Notes: a model not told the origin generated them from the letters alone. DNA of 64,000 nt from Chrysemys picta bellii (GCF_011386835.1 NC_088800.1:83206981-83270980); one strand, 5' to 3'; counted from the first letter of the stretch, positions 11,106 through 22,384 are shown. Numbers and translations: made by a program.

Positions 11106-12255
11106 ACAAGACCGCATGCAATGCGAAGTCCAAACAAGACTGACTATGATTTTTTTTTAAATGAGTATTATCATTGACTCCTTCCTCTGGGCAGAGCAGA
11201 ACAAGTGGCCTGACAGGAAGCCTATTCTTGTGAGATCGGCAGGTGAACTCTAAAGATCCCAGACGTTTGGGTAGTTTGGATAACACAGTGGCAATCTCTC
11301 CTCCTGAGCGCCACAGACAGAACTGGGGGTGCACAAGTAGAAGAGAAAATAGGGAGGTTGGGGAAGACGTCTGAACGCCTTCAATCTGTCCACATGAAAA
11401 AGCTTCAGTGCCAATTTCCCTGCAGGCTGGGAGGAGGGGATTTAATGATTTATGGTAACTGGTTTTCTTCTCCCTTAGTGCAGCAAGATGATTCTGATCT
11501 GCCAGACGAGAGCCCCTTAAAATGTTTAGAAAGGAGAATTCCGGGATGTTGAGGGGAAACAGTTGTGGGTTTAAAAGGCACATTGGACTTCCAGGTCTAT
11601 CCAGATTGTCTCTGAAAACCTCCTCAGAGAGCTTGGATTACTCATTTTTAATAAAAACAGGAACCACCTGTCTACGGTCACAGACAAACTGTTGGTTACA
11701 TCTCAATGGCAGAGCAGCTTGAATGCTTTTCACTGTAATATTTAACCCACTCTGGGTTTTTATTTTTTATTTTTTTCCATTTAATTGAAAACATGCTTTT
11801 CTACAGGTGAAGTATTGTGTCCATCTCTCAAACTGCTAACTAACTAGGGACAAATCTGTAACGTAGCAAAGCGCACTCTACAGTTCCAAGTTTGGGGATT
11901 TTGTGGTTCCAAGCAAGTATAGGTCTAGAGAGACAAACGCCACATGTGCTGGGATAATAAATTCAAGCAGCCAGCGATAAGTCGCTGAATCATGTGAAAA
12001 AATGCACCTTTGACTGCCTTAGCTGCACTCTGCCCACTGGCCTGCATTTAGCAGTACCTTTGGCTGTCCCAATGCCCATTAATTTATCTCCACTGGGATG
12101 CTTTTCATGGGGCAAACCACCGAGCAGCTGCCTCGCCTACAAAAAGTTGGTCACAGAAATATGTCCTCCTTTCCCACTGCATGTGGAATTCTCCAGCCAC
12201 CAAATGATCCCAGCTGAAGGCCCTGACAGGCAATGGTCGGTGGGGTTATCTACAC
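11106..12255. other. No gene or clear repeat seen
   Basis: Unassigned DNA. A reverse frame of 162 codons (11095-11583) is among the longest open frames here, but it has no recognisable domain, has competing frames on the other strand and begins inside an old repeat. I do not call it a gene. Confidence 0.55.
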
Positions 12256-12504
12256 CAGTGGCGCTCAAACTGTGGGTCCGGACCCCAAATTGGGTTAGGA
12301 CCCCATTTTAGACTTGCTGAGACCCAGGGCTGAAGCTGAAGCCTGACCTCTTTCTCTCCCTCCCTTCCGGAGCGGCAGGGCTCAGCCCCCTCTCCCACCA
12401 CCCAGGGCGATAGGACTCCAGGCTCCAGCCCCGCACCCCCGGGGTCATGTAGTAATTTTGTTGTCAGCAGGGGGTCGCAGTGCAATAAAGTTTGAGAACC
12501 CCTG
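12256..12504. mobile_element. Non-autonomous hAT (Charlie-like) element
   Basis: The left end 'cagtggcgctcaaactgtgg' and right end 'agtttgagaacccctg' form imperfect inverted repeats of the common 'caggggttctcaaact' hAT type. The length is 249 bp. The flanking 8-mers ('atctacac' and 'aaacatga') do not match, so the target duplication has decayed or an end has shifted. Confidence 0.65.
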
Positions 12505-12548
12505 AAACATGATGCAAAAATGCACCCTAGAGAGGTCTGATTTCTAGC

Positions 12549-12653
12549 TGGCCCGTGTAGACCCTGCTGGCATGAACTAAAAATTCCCTAGTATGCATTA
12601 ACATGGTGCTGTAGGGGACTTTCAGTTCATGCCAGCAGGATCTACATGGGCCA
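12549..12653. mobile_element. Hairpin MITE core
   Basis: The left arm starts 'tggcccgtgtagaccctgct'. The right arm ends with the near-exact reverse complement ('agcaggatctacatgggcca'). Arms of about 32 bp enclose about 40 bp. The 'gtctacac'-like ends link it to the MITEs elsewhere in the window. A further 'gtagacatgccc' at about 12718 may be the outer end of a longer element. Confidence 0.65.
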
Positions 12654-12890
12654 TAACTGTAAGACATGTTGCTGTGGTATAGAAATCGCACCCTCTAGTA
12701 TGCTTTGCTGCATTCTGTAGACATGCCCTCGTGCCCCAGCAGGGCCACACACAGGATTTGATACCATTAGAAAGGGAAGATTCCCAGTTTACCAGTTCCT
12801 ACAGCACTTGCTTCTAGCTCTCATAGGTCCAGAGATCGGAACGATGAAGTTGCAACAATATTGTACAGTGAAAAGCTATTTTTGCTGATA

Positions 12891-12935
12891 TCTGTCTCTG
12901 AGGCCAATAGCTTCTTCTGTCTCTGAGGCCAATAG
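12891..12935. repeat. Short tandem repeat, 25-bp period
   Basis: The 20-mer 'tctgtctctgaggccaatag' occurs at 12891-12910 and again at 12916-12935. Confidence 0.9.
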
Positions 12936-14890
12936 AGTTGGTTGCCTGGGTGGAATCCTGGCCTTATAGAAGTCAATGGGGAAGGGGCTGAAGGAAATTT
13001 ACAGAGGGGCGTGAAATACAGTAGCAATAAGGCTATTTGAAGTTTATCTCCAATATTTCTGAAATAGTTTTTTAGTAAAAATGAGTCATGAACAAATGCC
13101 CTGATGGTGTAGGGTGGTAAGAAGCTTCTCCACGCCCTGTCTCAAACCTTCATGCTGAACGACACAGCATCAGGGAAGGGGTAGGCAGAGGTCGGTCAAT
13201 AGGGATGTTTGCAAAGGACTTTCTCTGATTTGCTTCCAAAATCCGGTAATGAGAGAGAGGTGCAAGCTCTCAGATTTGCCTCTGCTGCTCACCTAGCGTT
13301 GGTGAAAAGGGGTAGGTTGCCCCTTTTAAAAAGGCCTAAACAGTCCCTAGCCACTGGTTGGTAGTGACGCAAAGGTGTTAAGCCCTCTCTCTGGCCAGTC
13401 TATTTCCTAAAGGATCATTCAGAGATAGACTCCATGCTTGCTGAGGGTGCCAAAGAAGATTCGCCCAGACATGAGTGACATTGGTGGGGCAGCGTGGATA
13501 GGAGAAGGCTGCATTGTCATGATTGACGCTCTACCTATCATGTAGACTCCAGGGCCACCAATAGGTCTCTTTTTTACCAGTGCTAAACTTACTATTTAAA
13601 AGCCTTCCAAGTAGATATCAGCAAAGAGGCTGCTTGCCAGAGCTTCCGTCTGTAACCACTAGGAAAGAAACAGGGTAACAGTCTAAACGGTCAAGAAAGG
13701 AATCGGGGTCATAGCAAAAGATTCCGGCAGGTTGCTTTTTGTTTTTCCATGCTAGACAACTTACTAGAGCTGGACAAGATAGAAAAATAAGTGTTTGATC
13801 ATTGGTTTTTGAGAAATAGGCCAAGATTGAGAAATAGGCACCTTACAGACTAACAGACGTAATACTGGCCACCGGCATCCCAACTTTTCACTGGCTGGGA
13901 GAATTCATGTCAACTTTTTAGCCAAGTTGCTGTTGGTTTTGAATTTCTAAACAGGCAAACACAACAGCTTTGCATCTTCAACATCTCTGTGTGTGCGTTG
14001 CTTTCTTCCTTCTGCGGCTGCTGGGGCAAAGTAGGTCTTTTGTGCTGCTGGGTTTCCATAGGGATGGACAGTTCCCTTCAATACAAGACTCCAAACGAAC
14101 GTAGACTTCTCAGGGATATCATACAACCAGGCCTGCAAAAGCCTTTTATTAGAACGCTCACCTCTGACGGGATAATTTTACCTATCGGATCACATAATCC
14201 CTTCCCCTGATGCTCAGCCAGGAAATGAAAAAAGGCGAAGGGAGGGATTTTGACTCAAGAGCCAGATTCTGCCGTGATGACAGCCTTGATAATTTGGTCA
14301 CAGTCCTTTTAAAAGGCAATGGGAGAATTACTAACTACATCTAGCAAATCTTAAAATTACCATGCACAGCTAAACGATCAGTGGGGGGAGAAAGGGATCA
14401 CTGACCAGACACTTTTAGATCAAATTATCAACAGGTCCTGCTGTTTAGTCTACTCATAAATATTTTAGTGGGCTTAGTTAGCTAATGGGTTTTACTGGGT
14501 TGTAAGTAATGTATCTCCTTTTTCTCAGCTCTTGTCCAGGTTGGTAATGTTTGAGGCAAACACAGGTGATGAAAAACACCAAAGCTAACAGGATTTGTGA
14601 GCAGGGGCCCAGATTAGAATGCGAGCAAGCTGAAATGTTAGCCTTCAACAGCCTGCTTGATGAAACTTCTTATAGTCCGCCTATTTCGTTATTCCTGCTA
14701 AATCCACCTGAAAAAGGATGCAAAGTGAAAGGAGCATGCAGTCCAATGAAACTCAGCTAACAAACACCTGGTTATAAAAATCAGCTGTACAAAGAATTCA
14801 TCTGGGCTGTATCCACCCTGGAGGAATGGATTCTGTATTTCTGCCAAGCCCTAGTTAAGCAAATAATTGGCCTCTCTAAAAACAAAGTCA
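12936..14890. other. No gene or clear repeat seen
   Basis: Unassigned DNA with only short, overlapping frames. A 20-bp piece at about 13829-13850 resembles part of the SINE-like repeat at 8790 but is too short to call. Confidence 0.55.
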
Positions 14891-14894
14891 TTAA

Positions 14895-14942
14895 GGACCT
14901 GATCCAAGACCCATTGGCGTTAATGGGTTTTGGATCAGGCCC
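14895..14942. repeat. Palindromic hairpin repeat
   Basis: Arms 14895-14916 and 14921-14942 pair at 19 of 22 positions around a 4-base loop. All three mismatches are transitions. The arm 'cctgatccaagacccattg' recurs in looser form at about 37909-37972, 57095-57157 and 61446-61505, so this is a dispersed family. Its class is unknown. Confidence 0.75.
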
Positions 14943-15146
14943 TAAATGAATTGAAGTCCAGTAAACTAACTGCATGGTTGGGTGTAAAAAGGGGACAGAT
15001 ATTTTTACGATCATGAAAAATCCTGGTAGATATTGTAAGGAGGGGAATCAAAGTGCATGCTCCCGGACACATATTGAGCCCCTGCTAGACTTCAGGAAGG
15101 CTCCGCCCACCCCATGTGCAGCCTCGTAAATTACATTAGGAGTAAC

Positions 15147-15323
15147 ATGGGTAGGACAAAAAGAACAGGAGTACTTGTGGCACCTTAGAGACTAACAAAT
15201 TTATTAGAGCATAAGCTTTCGTGGACTACAGCCCACTTCTTCGGATGCATTCCTGTTCTTTTTGCGGATACAGACTAACACGGCTGCTACTCTGAAACCT
15301 GACATTATGCAATGGGTAGGACA
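15147..15323. mobile_element. Head-inverted chimeric SINE-like copy with 12-bp TSD
   Basis: From about 15159 the copy runs in plus orientation from 'aaaagaacaggagtacttgt' to 'cttcttcggatgcat' (15250). It then switches strand: 15252-15303 is the reverse complement of the family's head. Both parts share the 'aaaaagaacagga' segment. The whole is flanked by 'atgggtaggaca' at 15147-15158 and 15312-15323, so it inserted as one unit or was rearranged between intact flanks. Confidence 0.85.
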
Positions 15324-16472
15324 GTTTTTTCTGTCTTCTGAAGCATTGGGCATTGGCTATTGCTGGACACTGGACGTCATGACTCAGACGTCTGATCTGG
15401 TTTTGAACATCCCATGAGTAGAACGAGTCTTGTACAAATAGCAACTATTGCAAGTTATTGAGTCCCAGGTCAGCAATTCACCTGGTGTATGTAAAGTAGT
15501 CACTGTATGGATATAATTAGGCCTTTGAAAAAGAGAGGTTTCCCCATCCACAGCACCATATTTTTTCTGAAAAGTAATGGATCATAAAAAAATGGCACCT
15601 TTGAACTCCAGGAAAAACAGTCCCTGGGGGTCTTTAGAATCAGCTCTTCTGATTTTCCTCTCCAAACCCCCGTTTTATTCCTGGTAGTACTTGCACGTGT
15701 GAAGCAGCCTCTTCCATCTTGCATCATAAACAAAAAGATCAACTAAAATTTGGTTGCAGAATGGCAGTGTAAAAGGCATGAAGATGGCAGCTGGAGTTTT
15801 GGTTCTTAGGTTGATTCCGTGCAGTGATAGTTAGAAAACACCACCTTTGGATTTGTAACCTGAGCAAATCTGCTTCGAACAACCAGGATGTGAATCCACT
15901 GTCTCCTTCACATTGGTTGGAATCCAGATTAGCTCCATTGAAATCAGTGGAGTTACACCAAAGTCACATCGACATCACTTGATCAACAAACTTTACGTAC
16001 AGTTTGTTCTAAGGGAGGGGGGAACCCTTTCTGTCACACTGCGAAGTTCTTCCTGTTCATGGGAAATGGAGAGGTGAAGGATGAAGACTTTCTTTGTGCT
16101 CTTCATGTATCAATAATTTCAGGGAATTCCAACTTTGGCTTGCCACAGAATGTTTATTGTTGCATCTCAATGTTGACCATTCACTTATTAAAGGGAAGCA
16201 AGGTAAGTCAAAGACATGCAGCCCATTGCCAAGTGAATTCCAAGGGTATTTTCCAGTCAGATCAGGAAGTTGGAGCTAAGCATATAACAAACCCATTTTC
16301 CCTTTGATTCCTCCACTCCCTTTCTTCCCTATGGTCTTAGCTGGTTCCTTCGGAGAATGAGTCTGTGAAGCACTATTGTTCTGTCTTGTCACTTCACCTT
16401 GAGCCTTTCTGGAGTCTATTGCTACATGAGAGAGAAATTATGGTGATAATATCCACACAGGACTTTATTCTT
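15324..16472. other. Mostly unassigned; one short repeat at about 15905-15965
   Basis: No coding region supported. The piece 'ctccattgaaatcagtggag' near 15935 belongs to the short 'attgaaatcaat' family. Confidence 0.5.
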
Positions 16473-16680
16473 TCATAAATTCCTAGCTTTTAAGGCCAGA
16501 AGGGACCAACGTGGCCATCTAATCTGATCTCCTGCCTAACACAGGCCAAAGAACTTCACCCACTAGTTTCTGCATCAAGCCCATAACTTCTGTTTGAGCT
16601 ACAACATCTCTTTTCATTTTGATTTATAGACTTCAAGCAATGGAGAGTCTAATACATCTATAAATAATTCTCCAGTCACT
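16473..16680 (-). mobile_element. CR1 LINE 3' end
   Basis: Reverse-strand CR1 terminus with 'aaggccagaagggaccaacg' and 'taacacaggccaaagaactt'. Only the 3' untranslated end is present, as is typical of 5'-truncated CR1 copies. Confidence 0.75.
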
Positions 16681-16689
16681 TCCGCTGGT

Positions 16690-16795
16690 GTGCATGGATT
16701 GTAAGGTCTTTGGGGCCAGGACTGTATTTTTGTATGTGTCTATAGTACCTACTAAAATGGGGCCCGCTCAGGGCCACTAAGTGCTACTGTACTAG
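16690..16795 (+). repeat. Old LINE-type (L3-like) 3' end
   Basis: 'ggggccaggactgtattttt' and 'aaatggggcccgctcagggc' match the family at 9285-9415, in the same orientation. Confidence 0.55.
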
Positions 16796-17578
16796 AAATA
16801 ACAATCATGGCCCAAATCAGGAGTAGCTCCACAGAAGCCAAGGGCTCTACACCTGTGCAAAACTCGGGACGGTGAAAGGAGACAGCCCCACTGTATCTCT
16901 GTTTCTCTTCTATTGGGTGCAGTAAAAAGCCTTTAACTCTTGCAAATGAGAAAAATGAGACGGCTGTCAAGTTCCGGGTTTGTCCGAGCCGATACATGGA
17001 ATGCTAACACACATTCAGCCTGTGCCTGAGTTAGTGAGGGGGAGAGGCAGAATTCTGCTTTATTTCACCTCCTTGTTTCTATGGGCTCAGGACCCTAGTG
17101 GGAAAACATACGACACTGTCAGGCAGGGGATCTGAGCCAGGCTGAGAGCACTGCCGAGACACAGCCCCGCAGGGAGGCAGGGAGAGCCTTGAGGCAAAAT
17201 TGTTACTGAGCCTATGCTCAGCTAGAAAGGTGGGCTGGGAACGGGGAGGGATTGAGGAAACATGTATCCAAAGCAGGCAGGTTTTTGACCACTTCACTGC
17301 TCTGTGATCCCGCGGGTCCATCAAGCCAAACCCACCTCCAGAACCGCCCCACCGGCTAGCTATGTAACTGAGAAAGAGGAATCGCAAAGGAACGCTGCCA
17401 GGTTCCCCCACAGAGCAGGGACCAAGAGGGAGGCATCAAGGCCTAGTTATTTCCATAATGGGAACTTTAGATAGGTAGGTTAGATTGGCAAGGCAATCAT
17501 CCATTTTGGGCACCTAAAACCATGAATATTTCTTGTTAGTTTATATCTTTTGAAACCCAAAACAAACCTCAGTACCTG
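16796..17578. other. No gene or clear repeat seen
   Basis: Unassigned DNA. Reverse open frames of up to 110 codons have no recognised domain. Confidence 0.5.
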
Positions 17579-17970
17579 GTGTGACAATTTCCCCCCGGGG
17601 TGCCACCTGGAACTGGGGTGCCACTGAGCTCCCCTGGGCTCCCAGCCTGGGCTCCCTCTCACACTGTGCTGCTGGGACAAACTGCAGACAAACCGCGAGC
17701 CTTACACTTCCACCAGCATTCACACAGGTAGGGACATACCCCTCTGTAGTTATATGCAGGCTCTCTGACCAGCCACTGCATGAACCAACAATAGAGATGC
17801 TACAGCCAAAGTAACCAGTAGCCTCCCAGCCTCCCCAGCAGAATCTATTATTCTGCAGCGGGTGGGAAACTGCGGGGAACATGAATTCTGCGTTTATGTT
17901 TCTTTTGTTAAACAGACCCCTTGACCTCCCTCACACCCCCCACACACCCCAGTTCTGGCGCCCGTGGCTG
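17579..17970 (+). mobile_element. Possible LTR or unclassified turtle repeat
   Basis: The stretch beginning 'tgtgacaatttccccccggg' resembles, from memory, a recurring turtle repeat with LTR-like composition. There is no second copy, primer-binding site or retroviral coding sequence nearby. The class and right boundary are uncertain. Confidence 0.3.
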
Positions 17971-18295
17971 CTGGATAGTGATTGAATTCAGTCATATGCT
18001 TCTGTTAACATATGTCAGAAGCACCAGCAGCTTTCAGGTAGGTGCTTCCTTTTGTGTATTTATAAACCAAGAGTCTCTCTTAAATCAAAATCTGTTTTAC
18101 AGCGAGAAACTTAAGGAACTCAATTTGTTACGCTTATTTGTAAAAGGGATCAAAAGTTGACTTGACTACAGTGTCTAAATACCTTAATGGGGAGAACATA
18201 TCAAGCAGTAAAGGGCTTTTTGATCTAGCAGAGAAAGGCATAACAAGAACCAAAGGCTGGAGTTAAAGCCAGACAAATACCAATTAGAAATAAGA

Positions 18296-18709
18296 GAGAC
18301 AAGGTGGGTGAGGTAATACAGACCCTCACCGCTTATCGACTGTTTCCTGATCCCGCCCACCGGTTACCCACCCCTCATTGGGGACATTGCAGTCTGTATA
18401 TACTATGTGTGCTGCCCAACCCCAAAACACCAACATACCCCTATACTCTGTATGTTACCCCCAATGACCAATAACTGACGCTTCAAATTTTCTGTATAGT
18501 TTATTTTTTAAATATTCTCTAATAAAATTTAAATCTGTTATTGGACCAACTTCTGTTGAGGAAAGAGACAAGCTTTCGAGCTTACACGGAGCTCTTCTTC
18601 AGGTCTGAAAACTACCTCAGAGTGTCACAGCTAAATACAAGGTGGAACAGATTGCTTATTTCAAGGCACCATTCAAGATGAAGTAGTACAACATCGCATG
18701 CATCCATAC
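18296..18709 (+). mobile_element. tRNA-derived SINE (tortoise polIII/SINE type), interrupted
   Basis: The body reads 'acaaggtgggtgaggtaata', is broken by an insert at 18319-18537, then resumes 'ttattggaccaacttctgtt' and 'tcgagcttacacggagctct'. A 12-bp target duplication 'ttagaaataaga' at 18284-18295 and 18710-18721 shows that it inserted into the CR1. Other copies lie at 45607 and 51631. Confidence 0.85.
18319..18537 (+). mobile_element. Unclassified 219-bp insert inside the SINE
   Basis: The sequence from 'cagaccctcaccgcttatcg' to 'aataaaatttaaatctg' interrupts the SINE where its other copies run straight through. The AT-rich right end ('ctaataaaatttaaatctg') resembles a retrotransposon 3' end. 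There is no clear target duplication, and about 4 bp of SINE sequence seem to be lost. I cannot name the family. Confidence 0.6.
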
Positions 18710-18935
18710 TTAGAAATAAGACACATTTTTAACAGTGATGGTGAAACATGGTGGATTCTTCCTCCCTTGAGATCTTCAGATAAAGCCTGGATTTCTGTCT
18801 GCAATTGATGCTTGAGTCAAGCACAAGTTTTGGGCTCATTTCAGTACGTGGGTGAAATTCTGTGGTCTCTGTGATACAGGAGATCCGACTAGATAATCTA
18901 ATGTTCCCTTCTTAAACTTTATGACTCTTTTTATT

Positions 18936-19400
18936 AATCCCGTTTTATATGAAGCAATCAGCTTGACTGATTTGCTAGGAAGTGGCATTATTATTATGTT
19001 AATTGGGGGTGGCCCCATACAGCCACGTACACCCCAAAGATAATATGATCAAAACATCACCCATCGAAGAACTCATAGGGGACCCATGAAACCATGTCAA
19101 CGCTCACTCCCAGCACTGAAGGGGTTCATCTGGCATAATCTGCATTCATCTGCCAGTTCCTGGTGTAGGCTGGAACATGCATGCGAGTGACCAATTCGTC
19201 GGGCTGGCTAGTTTCCCCTCTTTCCCAGCTGGGCCATGTTATGATACCGAGTGAGTGCACATTAAATAAATAAATAAAAAATAAAAGCTTTCAGTCTGAC
19301 AGATAACTCGGCCTCTCTTCCCAGGCAGATTCCCCCAGTATCCGGCTGGAGATATGTAAATCACTCCCAGAGGGGTCAGAGTTCAAGCTCATTAGCACAT
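18936..19400. other. No gene or clear repeat seen
   Basis: Unassigned DNA with a small A-rich 'aaataaataaataaa' tract near 19266. Confidence 0.5.
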
Positions 19401-19600
19401 GCTGAATAAGAGATAATCAGACAGGAAGTGCTGATGTCAAAACCCCACTCACACTGCCCACTTGTCATTTCGAAATAAAAAGCCTTGAGCTCCCACACAG
19501 TGGCAGCGCCATTAATTACATCATTCATGCTCCCTGTCAATTTCTGACCTTGCTTTGTCTCTCCTCCCTCGCTGACCTTCAGTTGCTATGCAGGTGCGGA
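19400..19600. promoter_or_regulatory. Candidate conserved non-coding block
   Basis: A repeat-free block with compact motif-like words: 'cagacaggaagtgctgatgt', 'ccattaattacatcattcat', 'ctccctgtcaatttctgacc'. The homeodomain-type 'taatta' core and TGATG/TCATTC words fit an enhancer. There is no alignment or reading frame to test this, so it stays a candidate. Confidence 0.28.
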
Positions 19601-19998
19601 GAATGGAAGGCCCTTATCTTTCGCCATGAACCCAGTCCACCAGACGAGGACCAATTTAAAAGAAGAAAAGCCAAGGCAGCGGCATTGGTTGTGTTTTCAT
19701 TTTAAAGCAGAGACAAGACTCCCTTTAACAGTCAGCACTGTCTCCCGTCAGATTGTCCATAGGAGTTAAGGAAAGGGGGAGAAATCTTGGCCCCATTGAA
19801 GTCAGGGGCAATACTCCCGTTGATTTCAGTACTGGTGTTTCATACAGGTTGGAGCTAAGGCACCGGTGTTAAAAACCTCTTCTGTAGCACATAACATAGG
19901 CTCTGTTGTCATTGGTAGCTGGATTAGAGACACCCTATATCATACAGACACAGCTAGATTATCCACAAATGGTGTTGTTAACTGTACGGACTGCTTCT

Positions 19999-20253
19999 GG
20001 CATGTCTCGGCTACAGACGCTACAGAGTATGCTGCGGTAGTGCAGATGCTTCCTACGTTAACAAAAAGGGTTTTTCCATCCCTGTAGGTAATTCACCTGC
20101 CCAAGCAAAGGTAGCTATGTCAACAGAAGAAGTCTTCCACCAACCTAGTTGTGTCTACACCGGGGTTTCAGCTGCTTTCACTACAGTATTCAGGGGTATG
20201 AATTTTTCACACCCTTCAGCAACGTAACTAGATCAATCTAAGTGTTGACCAGG
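19999..20253. mobile_element. MITE, 'gtagctatgtcaac' family, divergent
   Basis: Contains 'ggtagctatgtcaacagaag' and then 'tgtgtctacaccggggtttc' and 'atttttcacaccc', in the same order as the copy at 63096-63373. The ends have decayed, and the copy looks older than the 63-kb one. Confidence 0.6.
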
Positions 20254-20396
20254 GCTCTGTTCTAAAAATGGGGAAGGGAGAATATAGGGACGTCCGAGGT
20301 TCAATATTATTCTATTTAGGTTCTTACCCTGCCCCTATCACCAGAATAATAGAAGTGGGGACATTTGGCAGCTGAAGTTAATCCAGGAGGAGAGAG

Positions 20397-21030
20397 AGAA
20401 TCATAGAAGATTAGGGCTGGAAGAGACCTCAGGAGGTCATCTAGTTCAATCCCCTGCTCAAAGCAGGACCAACACCAACTAAATCATCCCAGCCAAGGCT
20501 TTGTCAAGCCAGGCCTTAAAAACCTCTATGGATGGAGATTCCACCACCTCCCTAGGGAACCCATTCCAGTGCTTCACCACCTGCCTACTGAAATAGTGTT
20601 TCCTAATATCCAACCTAGACCTCCCCCACTGCAACTTGAGACCATTACTCCTTGTTCTGTCATCTGCCACCACTGAGAACAGCCGAGCTCCATCCTCTTT
20701 GGAACCCTCCTTCAGGTAGTTGAAGGCTGCTATCAAATCCCCCCTCACTCTTCTGCAGACTAAATAACCCCAGTTCCCTCAGCCTCTCCTCGTAAATCAT
20801 GTGCTCCAGCCCCCTAATCATTTTCATTGCCCTCCGCTGGACTCTCTCCAATTTGTCCACATCCCTTCTGTTGTGGGGGGCCCAAAACTGGACGCAATAC
20901 TTCAGGTATGGCCTCACCAGTGCCGAATAGAGGGGAATAATCGCTTCCCTCGATCTGCTGGCAATGCTCCTACAAATACGGCCCAATATGCCGTTGGCCT
21001 TCTGGGCTGTATTGGTAGGAGCATTAGCAG
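20397..21030 (-). mobile_element. CR1 LINE, 3'-terminal part with RT C-terminus
   Basis: On the reverse strand this encodes the C-terminal part of CR1 reverse transcriptase in two frames. The upstream piece includes '[20 protein letters not shown]'. After a frameshift near 20750 comes '[20 protein letters not shown]'. The 3' end 'aatcatagaa' lies at about 20400. The copy lacks the endonuclease and most of the RT, and cannot be active. Confidence 0.9.
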
Positions 21031-21034
21031 GAGA

Positions 21035-22384
21035 GAGCCTGGGAGAGCCACAGGGCGCTGTCTGTGTTCAGTAGCCTCTGCAAAGAAACCCTTTATGTTC
21101 AGTGCCACCGAGGCCTGACTGTTCTCCGCCACAAGGGACATTGCAACAGTGAAGTGGGAGCCGACAGTGCGAACGGCTCTGAAAATAGACGTGATCTCCT
21201 TATTTCAATGAACAACTTCAGCAATCCATTAAGGGCCAGAATTGGCTACCGTTACTTGCCATGTCGTCCCATTGAAATCAACAGGACTATTCACAGACTG
21301 GTGTATGGCCCAGCGTGAGTCAAGGGGCCATGATCTAGCCTTTAATAGTGCAACGGAGGAGCTGCCTAAGGAATGGATGCCTAAGTGGGGGACATGGTTA
21401 CACTGGGACCTTTAATGGGGGGCAAATATTGTGCAGATGAAGGAAAAGAGGGCTGAGAGATCTCAATTTACTAAAAGTAACGAGAGGCTCTGGAGATAAA
21501 AACCACATTAAAATCCCTCACGAGCATTACTAAACAGAATAGGCCAAATCCTGCCATCTTTACGCAAGCAAAAGTCTCACTGCATTGAGTGAGACCATCA
21601 GAATTTGGCTCCAAGAATTTTCAAACTCCAGGGCTACCTTCTGTCCTGCATTCCTCCAACTTCTTGGCACAGATCTACCAAGTGAAATTCCCCCAGAGTG
21701 GGCAAGCTGTCAGCTGACCCCAGTGCCGCCCCTACACCAGGCCCATGCGTAGGGGTGTGGCCAGAACAAGGTGTGCTCTGGCAATCCGTAGCTGGCGCGT
21801 GGACTCTTGGGGGACCACTGCAAACTGCCACAGCCACCTTGTGGCTGTTCTAACCTACACCTGCACCAGTGCAGATTGATCAAGAGCATCGTCTCTCTGA
21901 TTGGCCCCACATCCTGTGCTGAGCAAATCTCAGTGCAAGAGAGAATCTGGGCTCTAGTTTCCATCTCACCACTTGGGCTGTGTGTTACCTATTTGCCCTT
22001 TGCTCCGCTTCCTGCAGCTGATGTTCTAGTTTCATGTCATTTGGCCCAATGTGCAGCTGCTCTGTGCAGCTTTTTTCTTAAGAAACCCTAAAAGTTAGGT
22101 TTTTAAACAAAGTGTTCCTTGACCTTCCGCCCCCCTTCACCACAACCCCAATAACATACCTGGAATCCTTAGGCTAGAGTCTCATCTGGTGTCAATTATT
22201 GTAGCTTCATTGACTCCGGGCCATAATCTCACAGTGTAATTGCAGAAGGTGGGTAAAGCAATGCACTGGTTATTACGCTGATTGAGTCTAGGCAGTCAGC
22301 GTTTTAATGCCAGAGTCCCAAATCAAATCATTATTAATCAGCTTCCCCATAGTATCTGAGCACCTGGCAGTCTTTCCTGTAGGT
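21035..22384. other. No gene or clear repeat seen
   Basis: Unassigned DNA. No coding segment or repeat could be supported. Confidence 0.5.

Larger units (their letters stand above)
18165..18930 (+). mobile_element. CR1 LINE 3' end, split by a SINE
   Basis: The left part (to 18295) has 'aaaggcataacaagaaccaa' and 'gctggagttaaagccagaca'. The right part (from 18710) continues with 'ttaacagtgatggtgaaaca' and ends in the usual CR1 tail ('gactagataatctaatgttc'). The two halves join in register once the SINE at 18296-18709 is removed. No RT-coding part remains. Confidence 0.75.

Noticed and set aside
11095..11583. 162-codon reverse open frame
   Set aside because: No recognisable domain, overlaps forward frames, and begins inside an old repeat. 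Length is within chance for a 64-kb window.
13829..13850. Possible piece of the SINE-like family ('caccttacagactaacag')
   Set aside because: Only about 20 bp of similarity, with no extension on either side.
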